A DNA stretch of 64,000 bases from Leifsonia sp. AK011. GTDB taxonomy: Bacteria > Actinomycetota > Actinomycetes > Actinomycetales > Microbacteriaceae. Location: assembly GCF_013410945.1 (NCBI RefSeq), contig NZ_JACCCH010000001.1, forward strand, positions 1,054,001 through 1,118,000. Direction: 5' to 3'. The position numbers were made by a program, and so were the translations under genes. Positions 26,767 to 36,154 of this stretch are shown here, piece by piece. How positions within the stretch are numbered: the first letter of the stretch is position 1; every line of letters starts with the position of its first letter. Under the pieces are notes generated by a model, which did not search any database, was not told the origin of the DNA, and saw only the letters and a program-made list of their open reading frames with translations.

Positions 26767-28611
26767 TTACTGTGCGACGGGTGCGACGGCGACGATGCTC
26801 GTGAGGGGGAGCGTCCGTTCCAGGTCGGCGCCGCGGTCGCGCGCACGCAACCTGCCTCCGGCGACGCTGGCCGGTTCGAGCAGGTAGTCCGCGACGGTGC
26901 CGTTCGGCATCCGAACGCTCACCACGAGCGGGAACTTTCCGCGCGCCGCGATGTCGAGCTGGCGCGCGATCCACGCGTCACCGGAGTCGTCGGGCAGCAC
27001 TTCGGTGGTGCGTAGGCGCGCGATGAACTCTCCTGTCGTGTCGGCGTGCTCCGGCGGCCTGGACCGCAGGCGCGGTCGCGTCGGCACGACGATCGCCCCG
27101 TGCTCGTCCTCCGCGGCCACCGGGTAGCGGGCGTCGGCGAGTGAGAAGAACACGACGTCGCGGTCGAAACGGCTCGTGAGGTCGCCCCCGTCGTAGGCGA
27201 GGCCGAGGGATGCCACCGACCGGTCGACCGCGAGAGCGCGCAGTATCGACGCATCCACCGAATGCACTCGAGTCCCGCCGCTGGGGGACGCAGCGACCCG
27301 GACGAGCCCGAAGCGCGTCGCCGTCTCGCGGAGGAGGTAGTCGAGCGGCTGCGGGATGCCCGTCAGGGAGATGCCGGTGAGGAAGTCCCTGATCGCGTCC
27401 GAGTGCTCGCCCGCGGCCATGGCGCGGTCGAGGCTGGCTGCCGAGATGCGCCAGGTCGTCGCGAGGGCGCGTGCGTCCAGGTCGGCCATGAGCCGCAGCC
27501 GTCGCTCGACGGCGGGTTCGAGCGGGCCGGGCGCGACGATCGTGAGGTCACGCTGGAGGTACACCTGGCGCACGATCGGCGGGTAGAGCGACGTCATCGC
27601 GGTGGCCGCGGCATCCATCCCGTCCGTGAGAAGGGCGGCGCCGGGGGTGCTGGGCAGGTCTCGCGCAGTGATGCCGAGGAGGGCGGCATCAGACTCGAAG
27701 GCCTCGACCCGCTCCCGCATCCAGTCTCCGCCAGCGGGGTAGAGCCACGAGACGTACTCGTCGAGGCGCTCGCCCCACTGGGCGCGAGCAAGAGCTGCGA
27801 GGGCATCGCGGATGTCGGCGGGCACCTGCGCCAGCCAAGCCGCTGCCAGTCTCGCCCAGCGCTCTCCCGGGCCCCCGGCGAGCCACTGCGTTGCGGCGTC
27901 CTCGGGGGTCCAGAGACCGCTGTGGCGCGCGATGAGTCCTGCCCGATCCGCGATCTGGATGAGCCGGGGGACTTCGGTGAGTTCCACGCGGCCGGCCGTC
28001 GCCAGGCGCTTGCTGTCCGGCAGCGCAATGCCGCCGCGCGCCAGCTCATGAGCCGGTTCGTTCTGGAGCGAGATGACGAGCTCGACGATCGCGGAGGTCG
28101 TCTCGAAGGCACGCTCTGCTGCGAGGGCGTCCACAGCGGACACCTCGTCTCCCACGACGGGGATCACGGTCGCCGGTCGCGGTGCCGCTGCTAGGGCACG
28201 GAGTCCGGGCAGGCCGCGGGCTGGCCAGGAGTCGAGGTACTCGTTCACCGGGGTGAGGCTGGTCGCGACATCCTCCGACCTCGCTGCCAGGCCTCGCGCG
28301 ACCAGAATCTCCAGCGCAGCCGGAACGCGATCACCGGGGCCGCCGAGTTCGACGAGTCGGCGGGCGATCTCCTCGGGAGTCGCTGACCCGAGCTCGGCGA
28401 GCACGGCGAGGGTCGCGAGGGTGGGGCGGTCCAGGCGGGAGAGCGCTGCCTCCACCGAACCAGCGTCAAGAAGGGCATCGGCGAGGTCGAAGAAGTCGCG
28501 GATTCCGGCGGGCTTCACGCCCCTGGCATCCAGGAGTTCGCGGAGGGTGTCGTCGCTCGACGATCGCAGCTGGCCCGCGAGCAGCAGCGCCGAGTCGCTA
28601 CTTGCTGGCAT
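26767..28611 (-). CDS. Helicase-associated (XPB C-terminal-like) protein
   Basis: 614 residues, helical, matching the actinobacterial family annotated as helicase C-terminal-domain or helicase-associated protein that is nearly always encoded beside XPB. Visible segments: DDTLRELLDARGVKPAGIRDF at the start and, near the end, PLDYLLRETATRFG and TVADYLLEPASVAGGRLRARD, where the 3' part resembles the XPB/Ssl2 N-terminal domain. No Walker motif is visible, so it is probably not an ATPase. It likely regulates or recruits XPB. Its start overlaps the upstream small membrane-protein gene by 14 bp. Confidence 0.85.
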   Translation of the reverse strand: MPASSDSALLLAGQLRSSSDDTLRELLDARGVKPAGIRDFFDLADALLDAGSVEAALSRLDRPTLATLAVLAELGSATPEEIARRLVELGGPGDRVPAALEILVARGLAARSEDVATSLTPVNEYLDSWPARGLPGLRALAAAPRPATVIPVVGDEVSAVDALAAERAFETTSAIVELVISLQNEPAHELARGGIALPDSKRLATAGRVELTEVPRLIQIADRAGLIARHSGLWTPEDAATQWLAGGPGERWARLAAAWLAQVPADIRDALAALARAQWGERLDEYVSWLYPAGGDWMRERVEAFESDAALLGITARDLPSTPGAALLTDGMDAAATAMTSLYPPIVRQVYLQRDLTIVAPGPLEPAVERRLRLMADLDARALATTWRISAASLDRAMAAGEHSDAIRDFLTGISLTGIPQPLDYLLRETATRFGLVRVAASPSGGTRVHSVDASILRALAVDRSVASLGLAYDGGDLTSRFDRDVVFFSLADARYPVAAEDEHGAIVVPTRPRLRSRPPEHADTTGEFIARLRTTEVLPDDSGDAWIARQLDIAARGKFPLVVSVRMPNGTVADYLLEPASVAGGRLRARDRGADLERTLPLTSIVAVAPVAQ

Positions 28612-28867
28612 CCTTCGCTTCACGACCCCGGCGAACGGCAGTGAGCACGAGAAGAACGATCATGAGCACGAGCCCGATGGGCAGGCCGACCAGCGGGAGC
28701 ACGATGATCGTGGGCCATGGGAAGGCGCTGAACTGCTCTCCCGTCGTGCCCACGGCGGTCGCGATGATGAGTGCGAGGAAACTGAGCACCGAGAGCCCGA
28801 CCGCCGCCACGACCATGTAGGCGAGGATGCGCTCCGCGGGACGGGGGTTCGGGATGTCGTTTGCCAC
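28598..28867 (-). CDS. Small two-helix membrane protein
   Basis: 89 residues from a GTG at 28867. Two transmembrane helices (~16-38 and ~50-72) and a charged C-terminus (RRGREAKDASK). Similar small proteins precede the XPB operon in related genomes, sometimes misnamed as transporter ATPases; there is no ATPase motif. First gene of the operon with the two helicase proteins by overlap. Function unknown. Confidence 0.75.
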   Translation of the reverse strand: MANDIPNPRPAERILAYMVVAAVGLSVLSFLALIIATAVGTTGEQFSAFPWPTIIVLPLVGLPIGLVLMIVLLVLTAVRRGREAKDASK

Positions 28868-28933
28868 AGGGCTAAGGATACGGGACAGATCGAGACCCTC
28901 TAGTCTTGAGGCACGAGCATAAGGAGTTCCGTC

Positions 28934-29314
28934 ATGCCTACCGGCAAGGTCAAGTTCTACGACGAAGAGAAGGGCTTCGGCTTCATCTCCAGCGATGATG
29001 GCCAAGAAGTCTTCCTCCATGCGTCGGCGTTGCCCGCTGGCGTCACGATCAAGGCGGGTGCCCGCCTCGAGTTCGGCATCGCCGACGGCAAGAAGGGTGC
29101 GCAGGCTCTGTCTGTGCGAGTGCTCGACGCGCCTCCGTCGATGACGAAGCTCAACCGCAAGCCTGCCGACGACATGGCGATCATCATCGAGGATCTCGTC
29201 AAGCTCATGGATGGCATCGGCGCTGGCCTCAAGCGCGGCCGCTACCCTGACAAGGCTCACGGCGCCAAGATCGCCGCCATGCTGCGTAAGGTCGCGGACG
29301 AGCTGGATGCCTGA
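28934..29314 (+). CDS. Cold-shock-domain protein with C-terminal extension
   Basis: 126 residues. Residues 1-64 form a cold-shock domain with RNP1-like KGFGFI and RNP2-like VFLHA; residues 65-126 are an additional helical, basic tail (PDKAHGAKIAAMLRKVADEL) found in actinobacterial CspB/CspC-like proteins. It binds single-stranded nucleic acid. Strong AAGGAG site 8 bases before the ATG. The next gene overlaps its stop, so the two are coupled. Confidence 0.92.
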   Translation: MPTGKVKFYDEEKGFGFISSDDGQEVFLHASALPAGVTIKAGARLEFGIADGKKGAQALSVRVLDAPPSMTKLNRKPADDMAIIIEDLVKLMDGIGAGLKRGRYPDKAHGAKIAAMLRKVADELDA

Positions 29315-29858
29315 GCGCCCCGCAATGACCGACCAGCACACCGATCTCGCCCGCACCGCCCTCACCGAGATCACGCGCGCCGAGACGATCGGCGAGCCCC
29401 TGGGTGAGGTCACCGAGGACGACGGCACCATCACGGTCCGCTTCGCCTCCGCGCTCGCCGGCTACCCCGGATGGGCGTGGACCGTGTCGCTCGCTGAGGT
29501 CGAGGGTGAGGCCGCGACCGTGCTCGAGGCCGAGCTCATGCCCGGCGATGGCGCACTGCTCGCTCCCGACTGGGTGCCGTGGTCGGAGCGACTTGCCGAC
29601 TACAAGGCTGCGCAGGAGGCGCTCGAGGCGGATGCCACGGACTCCGACGTCGACGGCGACTCCGAGGATGACGATCTCGACGACGACGAGTCCGATGAGG
29701 AACTCGACGAGGACGACGTGCTCGGCAACGACGTGCTCCACGGCGGTGACCTCGACGGCGTCGACATCGACGCGCTCGAGGGAGACGACGACGACACGGA
29801 CGATGCCGACGATGATTCGGACGATTCCGATGACGAGGGCGCTGAGCGTACCTACTGA
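29307..29858 (+). CDS. DUF3027 family acidic protein
   Basis: 183 residues from ATG 29307 (ATG 29325 gives 177). The N-terminal half has the DUF3027 block YPGWAWTVSLAEVEGE...LMPGDGALLAPDWVPWSERLADY. The C-terminal half is almost entirely Asp and Glu (DSDVDGDSEDDD and similar), so the protein is strongly acidic. Overlap with the cold-shock gene is conserved in Actinobacteria; a role in RNA metabolism is possible but unproved. Confidence 0.87.
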   Translation: MPERPAMTDQHTDLARTALTEITRAETIGEPLGEVTEDDGTITVRFASALAGYPGWAWTVSLAEVEGEAATVLEAELMPGDGALLAPDWVPWSERLADYKAAQEALEADATDSDVDGDSEDDDLDDDESDEELDEDDVLGNDVLHGGDLDGVDIDALEGDDDDTDDADDDSDDSDDEGAERTY

Positions 29859-30098
29859 CTAGCGGCGGTTACCTCGCCAGTGGGTGTAGAGAAGGCCGAT
29901 CAAGCCCAGGCCGAGACCGGCGACGCAGGTCCACAGCCACCAACCGATGCCTGATGCCGTCAGCTGCGGGAGGAACAGGAGCAGCACGGCGAGCGCCACG
30001 AGCCACAGTGCGAGTCCGATGAGCACAGCCTTGCGGTCATCCGTCTTCACGGGCTCGGGATCGGGCCGCCGCTCGGAGTCCTTCAGCCACAGTCGCAC
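29859..30098 (-). CDS. DUF2530 membrane protein
   Basis: 79 residues from GTG 30098. A hydrophilic start (LWLKDSERRPDPEPVKTDD) followed by two transmembrane helices (~23-44 and ~50-70) and a basic end, as in DUF2530. It is convergent with the DUF3027 gene with no gap. Function unknown. Confidence 0.8.
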   Translation of the reverse strand: MRLWLKDSERRPDPEPVKTDDRKAVLIGLALWLVALAVLLLFLPQLTASGIGWWLWTCVAGLGLGLIGLLYTHWRGNRR

Positions 30099-30125
30099 GC
30101 GTACAGGGTATCGCTCGCCGCCCAA

Positions 30126-30193
30126 CCCCCGCGAAAAGCCACATATCCGCCATTTCGGTCGGATTGAGCGCAACAAGTGGCTTTTCGCGGGGG
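30126..30193. repeat. Perfect 17-bp inverted repeat, related to the 14.2-kb terminator
   Basis: CCCCCGCGAAAAGCCAC (30126-30142) and its exact complement (30177-30193) with a 34-bp loop, between the divergent DUF2530 gene and a plus-strand membrane-protein gene. It is not a terminator position, so a repeat family is more likely. Confidence 0.7.
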
Positions 30194-30218
30194 TATGAGG
30201 GGCGCCTAGGCTTCTTGG

Positions 30219-32654
<2,436 letters not shown>

Positions 32655-32691
32655 CTCAGGGTTTTCCCAGCTTGACGGCGTTACCCCGCCG

Positions 32692-32865
32692 TGACAATCC
32701 AACGAACCTCGCGTACACTCGCAAGGTCCCCGGGGGCCAGAAATGCCGGCCCGGGACCCTGAGTTGAGCGCCTCGCTTTAGCCCGTCTCATCCAGGTACG
32801 TGGATACATACGAAACGGATGGGGCAACAACCTACAGTTGCCGAGGCGCCAGGAGGCTAAATCTC
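32692..32865 (+). promoter_or_regulatory. Promoter and structured 140-nt leader of the NlpC/P60 gene
   Basis: TGACAA (32692-32697) and TACACT (32714-32719), 16-bp spacer, predict a start near 32726. The leader can form a 5' GC-rich hairpin (about 32725-32758) and then a three-way junction: P1 GCGCCTCG/CGAGGCGC (32768-32775/32842-32849), P2 CATCC/GGATG (32789-32793/32817-32821) and P3 GCAAC/GTTGC (32824-32828/32837-32841). The AGGAGG ribosome site begins 1 nt after P1. Actinobacterial cell-wall hydrolases are often under c-di-AMP riboswitches, but I do not see that motif's conserved strings. Confidence 0.55.
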
Positions 32866-33663
32866 TTGACGAATGCAGGACCCGAGAACCACCGCAGTAC
32901 CGAACTCGTAGTGCAGACCACGGCAACCCCCAGCCTCCCCGCACCCGCTTCCCGATTCGCCCGACCGTCGTCGGCGAAGCTCCGCTCGAGCGTTCTCAGC
33001 GCCGCCGTCATGACTCTCGTCGTGCCCGGCCTGTTCGCCACCGTCGCGCTGCCGGCCTACGCCATCAGCCCCGTCGACAAGTCGGGCGAGGAAGCCACCA
33101 CCCAGCTTCAGGCCATGAAGACGACGGATGCCCAGAACCTCGCCGTCGCGAGTGCTTCATCGTCCTTCACCGCCTCGCGCGATGGCTTCAGTGCCACGAC
33201 GCCCGAGGAGCTCGCCGCCGCACGCGCCGCCGAGGCGGAGGCAGCGGCCTCCGCCGCTGCTGCCGCAGTCGCGGCATCCGGCCCCTCAATCTCCGACCTT
33301 CTGGCCAACCCGCCGTACCCGAACTTCGACCTCGCGGCCGTCGCCGCGGTGGCCCAGCAGTACCAGGGCGTTCCCTACGTCTACGGGGGCGCGACCCCCG
33401 CGGGCTTCGACTGCTCCGGCTTCGTGTCCTACGTCTACGCGCAGTTCGGCATCGCACTGCCCCACTCGGTGAGTGGCATCGCCGCGAGCGGTACCGCGAT
33501 CTCGACGGACGCCGCCCTCCCCGGTGACATCGTCACGCTCCCGGGCCACAACGGCATCTACCTCGGCAACGGCATGTTCATCGACGCCCCGGACTACGGT
33601 GACGTCGTGCGCATCCGCCCGATCTACGACAGCGGCTACTACATCGTTCGTATCGGCATCTGA
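32866..33663 (+). CDS. Secreted NlpC/P60 peptidoglycan endopeptidase
   Basis: 265 residues from TTG 32866, which has AGGAGG 9 bases upstream. A charged N-terminus, a signal/anchor helix (~43-66, ending in ALPAYA), an Ala/Glu-rich helical linker (RDGFSATTPEELAAARAAEA) and a C-terminal NlpC/P60 domain with catalytic Cys in FDCSGFVSYVY and His in LPGHNGIYLG. It should cleave D-Glu-diaminoacyl bonds in peptidoglycan stems. The linker motif recurs in the CHAP protein 1 kb downstream. Confidence 0.92.
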   Translation: MTNAGPENHRSTELVVQTTATPSLPAPASRFARPSSAKLRSSVLSAAVMTLVVPGLFATVALPAYAISPVDKSGEEATTQLQAMKTTDAQNLAVASASSSFTASRDGFSATTPEELAAARAAEAEAAASAAAAAVAASGPSISDLLANPPYPNFDLAAVAAVAQQYQGVPYVYGGATPAGFDCSGFVSYVYAQFGIALPHSVSGIAASGTAISTDAALPGDIVTLPGHNGIYLGNGMFIDAPDYGDVVRIRPIYDSGYYIVRIGI

Positions 33664-33672
33664 GCTGGTTGG

Positions 33673-33695
33673 TGCGCCGCCGCCCCTGCGGCGCA
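33673..33695 (+). terminator. Hairpin after the NlpC/P60 gene
   Basis: TGCGCCGC and GCGGCGCA pair perfectly around a 7-nt loop 10 bp after the stop. No strong T run. Confidence 0.55.
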
Positions 33696-33826
33696 CGATT
33701 GGCTCGTTCCGCCGTTCTCCGGTTGTTCATTTCGCCGCAAGATCACGGTTTGTGTCGCGAACCCGGTGTTTCGCGATTCTGCGTTAGCCTGTAGCCCTCG
33801 GAGTAATTGCGTACGAGGAGAGCCCT

Positions 33827-33922
33827 ATGTGCAGCAGGTCCAGCATCCAAACCGTGGATGCTCGTGCCCGCTTCTACATACGGCACAGCGGGCAGAGCGC
33901 GGTCAGCCGCGCGCGCCAATGA
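33827..33922 (+). CDS. 31-residue ORF with strong ribosome site, followed by a terminator
   Basis: ATG with GAGGAG 6 bases upstream; the peptide begins MCSRSSIQTVDARARF and ends SAVSRARQ. It is basic: 6 Arg and 5 Ser in 31 residues. The stop codon is followed at once by an intrinsic terminator, so it is either a leader peptide for attenuation of the HNH gene (start 34040) or an independent small-protein transcript. The rest of the 376-bp gap (33664-34039) holds a hairpin on the left and no other ORF. I do not recognise the peptide. Confidence 0.55.
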   Translation: MCSRSSIQTVDARARFYIRHSGQSAVSRARQ

Positions 33923-33952
33923 GGCATCGTCTTAGTTGACGGTGCCTTTTTT
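33923..33952 (+). terminator. Intrinsic terminator just after the small ORF
   Basis: GGCATCGTC / GACGGTGCC (one G-U pair) with a 6-nt loop and six T. It overlaps the stop context of the 31-codon ORF, so translation to the end could influence folding. Confidence 0.85.
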
Positions 33953-34039
33953 GTTGCCCGCACATCCTCCCCGCGCGTAGCTGGTCCGGGGTAGTCGAAC
34001 TCGCCTGCAAGCCGTGCAGGCCCTTCGAGAGGATGAGCG

Positions 34040-34537
34040 TTGCGAACCCTGGTACTGAACGCGGGCTATGAGCCCCTCGCCGTCGTGTCCTTCAAGCGGG
34101 CCATCGTGCTCGTCATGAATCAGAAGGCGACCATCGTTGCTGCCGATATGGAGCACCCCGTCTGGGCTGCGGATGGCGCGTGGGAGAGGCCGTCCGTGAT
34201 CATCCTCCGCAACTACGTGCGAATCCCGAGTGGTCGCCACGTTCCCGTGTCGCGCCGCGGAGTCCTCCGCCGCGACAACAACCGCTGCGCCTACTGCGGC
34301 GGATCTGCGAACACCATCGACCACGTCATGCCGCGGTCCCGCGGCGGCAAGGACAGCTGGGAAAACCTGGTGGCCTGCTGCCTCCGGTGCAACAACATCA
34401 AGGGTGACCGCACCCCAGCCGAGATGAACTGGAATCTGCGCACGCAGCCCCGCCCGCCGCACGGCACGTCGTGGTTGGTTCGGGGTGTCGAGCGAGCTCT
34501 CCCGGATTGGGAAGAGTACCTCGCACCTGCGGCTTAG
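34040..34537 (+). CDS. HNH endonuclease family protein
   Basis: 165 residues from TTG 34040, which gives the family start RTLVLNAGYEPLAVV and has GAGAGGATG upstream. The HNH motif is complete: CAYCGGSANTIDHVMPRSRG, ENLVACCLRCN, with two CxxC zinc pairs. This widely conserved actinobacterial type (NucS-unrelated, often beside cell-wall genes) has no settled role; repair or defence are both possible. Confidence 0.9.
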   Translation: MRTLVLNAGYEPLAVVSFKRAIVLVMNQKATIVAADMEHPVWAADGAWERPSVIILRNYVRIPSGRHVPVSRRGVLRRDNNRCAYCGGSANTIDHVMPRSRGGKDSWENLVACCLRCNNIKGDRTPAEMNWNLRTQPRPPHGTSWLVRGVERALPDWEEYLAPAA

Positions 34538-34622
34538 CCGAGAATCCATTACGACAAATGGACTTTGCCGAGGCACCTCGCTAACCTCGAAGGAGTCCTT
34601 AGGCCCGGAGGGAACTTCATTC

Positions 34623-35618
34623 GTGGTTGACCGCACGCCATCCAACAACTTGGATGCGCTGTTCGACCCCGCTTCAGTGCGGGGTGTCGATGACCCGAAC
34701 CCTCCCCAGCCGGTCCAGCACGTCTCCCGTCGCGCCGCTCGCGAAGCCGCGATGGCGAACGTGACCAGCGTGCCCGTGCCCACGTTCACCCCGTCCGCAC
34801 CTGCCACCGAGCGCCGTCGTGCCTCGGTTCGCCGGCCGAAGGCTGCGGCTGTGAAGAAGTCGCTCACGACCTCCGAGGTGGCTCTGGTTCGGGCATCCCG
34901 CCCCGCGTCTGACAAGCGCAACCCGATCAGCGTGGTCGCGACCATGCTCGCCATCGGCGGCATGTTTGCGGTAGCAGCCCTGCCCGCCTATGCGAGCCAG
35001 GAGAACGAGGTCGCCACCACGGCCACCCTCGCGTCGACGTCCCTGTCGTCCCCCCTCTCCCAGACCATCGAGGTCGGGGCGGATGTCTCGGCTGTCGACG
35101 CAGTGCGTGACGGCTTCCACGCCACAACGCCCGAGCAGCTGGCCGAGGCGAACGAGGATGCGATTCGCGCAGCGGCCAACGAGGCGTATCTCGCGTCGGG
35201 CGCACGTGAGCTGGGCGACGACTACCCGTGGCCCTACGAGCTCACCGACGACCAGGGCGGCGGGCTGTCGCCCCTCAACTACTACTACCGCGAGTGCGTC
35301 GACTTCGTGGCGTGGCGCATCAACCGCGACCAGGGCTACTACCAGGCACCGTTCAAGTGGGTCTGGTCGAACCTCACCCCGTTCGGCGGCAACGGTGGCC
35401 AGTGGCAGAGCAACTGGGAGTCGCTGGGACGCACCGTCTCCAAGACCCCGATCGCTGGCTCCGTCGCATACACGGGCGGCAACCACGTTGCGTACGTCAA
35501 GAGCGTGAACGACGATGGCACCGTGACGCTCGAGGAGTACAACTACGTGCCCGGCATGTACAGTCAGCGCACGATCCCGGCGTCGTCCGTGGTGTCGTTC
35601 CTGTACCCGCCGACATAG
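34623..35618 (+). CDS. Secreted CHAP-domain cell-wall hydrolase
   Basis: 331 residues, GTG start with GGAGGG 10 bases upstream. A long cytoplasmic N-terminus (~105 residues, basic), a signal/anchor helix ending in ALPAYA, a helical linker with RDGFHATTPEQLAEANEDAI, and a CHAP domain with catalytic Cys in YYRECVDFVAWRIN, His in GGNHVAYVKSV and a following acidic residue in LEEYN. CHAP enzymes are peptidoglycan amidases or endopeptidases. The linker is shared with the upstream NlpC/P60 protein. The 85-bp leader has a TCCATT/AATGGA hairpin and CCTCG/CGAGG pairs. Confidence 0.9.
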   Translation: MVDRTPSNNLDALFDPASVRGVDDPNPPQPVQHVSRRAAREAAMANVTSVPVPTFTPSAPATERRRASVRRPKAAAVKKSLTTSEVALVRASRPASDKRNPISVVATMLAIGGMFAVAALPAYASQENEVATTATLASTSLSSPLSQTIEVGADVSAVDAVRDGFHATTPEQLAEANEDAIRAAANEAYLASGARELGDDYPWPYELTDDQGGGLSPLNYYYRECVDFVAWRINRDQGYYQAPFKWVWSNLTPFGGNGGQWQSNWESLGRTVSKTPIAGSVAYTGGNHVAYVKSVNDDGTVTLEEYNYVPGMYSQRTIPASSVVSFLYPPT

Positions 35619-35643
35619 GCGCCACTCTCTTCACGTCAGCGCC

Positions 35644-35699
35644 GAGTGTGCCGATATGGCTGCTAAAACGCGCCATATGACAGCCATTTCGGAACACTC
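35644..35699. repeat. 56-bp palindromic repeat, copy 1
   Basis: Arms GAGTGTGCCGATATGGCTG and CAGCCATTTCGGAACACTC pair with two mismatches around an 18-bp loop. A second copy of equal length is at 48037-48092. Confidence 0.78.
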
Positions 35700-35744
35700 G
35701 CCGCATCCTTGGGTGGCGTCCCGGCCCTAAACTGGATGCACCAC

Positions 35745-35819
35745 GCCTCTGTAGCTCAATGGAAGAGCAACTCCGTCCTAAGGAGCAGGTTGGGGGTTCG
35801 AGTCCCTCCAGGGGCACCA
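35745..35819 (+). tRNA. tRNA-Arg, anticodon CCU
   Basis: Cloverleaf: acceptor GCCTCTG/CAGGGGC, D arm GCTC/GAGC, anticodon loop GTCCTAA (CCT, reads AGG), T loop TTCGAGT, CCA encoded. tRNA-Arg genes are common integration sites; the unusual nine-gene block begins directly downstream. Confidence 0.93.
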
Positions 35820-36152
35820 AGCGAGTGTGACTACAATCCTCGACTTGTTCCGCGGCCGGCCTCTTTCACTTAGGAAAGCCCTCTCGGGAATCCTCAGCTT
35901 CCCAGCCAATTCGGCGAAGAACCGGAGGTCTCGTTCGTCTGATAACGGTGGTCAGGATGCTGTCTAGGTGTGCGTCTACTTGCGCGAGCAGCCTGCTTGA
36001 CCTCTGTCACGGAAAAGACTCAGCGGTCTCGCCCACTCCAGGGCGATAGCAATCGACCGTGCGGAGTGAAATGGCTGTTGACCCTCAAAGTTGGGCTATG
36101 CGCAGGGCCGAACGTGCACTTGAATTTCACTCATAACAGCGTTAGGAGTGAA
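35820..36152 (+). other. Non-coding start of the island
   Basis: 333 bp without a convincing gene and visibly richer in A/T than the surroundings. It holds the 11-base direct repeat GGAGTGAAATG at 36063-36073 and 36145-36155 and an inverted half-site between them. An in-frame extension of the next gene (from 35970) is not supported by any ribosome site. No integrase fragment or copy of the tRNA 3' end is visible. Confidence 0.6.
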
Positions 36153-36154
36153 AT
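36124..36154 (+). promoter_or_regulatory. Inverted repeat enclosing ribosome site and start codon
   Basis: ATTTCACTC (36124-36132) and GAGTGAAAT (36146-36154) are a perfect 9-bp inverted repeat; the right arm contains the GAG of the Shine-Dalgarno and the AT of the ATG. As RNA it would hide the start; as DNA it could be an operator. A third half-site is at 36064-36072. Confidence 0.6.

Noticed and set aside
32726-32865. Call of a c-di-AMP (ydaO-yuaA) riboswitch
   Set aside because: Context fits, but the conserved sequence blocks are not visible, so it is reported only as a structured leader.
35970-36152. Upstream in-frame extension of the TS-type gene, including GTG 36066
   Set aside because: No spaced ribosome site; similarity to the TS fold starts after 36153, where GGAG precedes the ATG.
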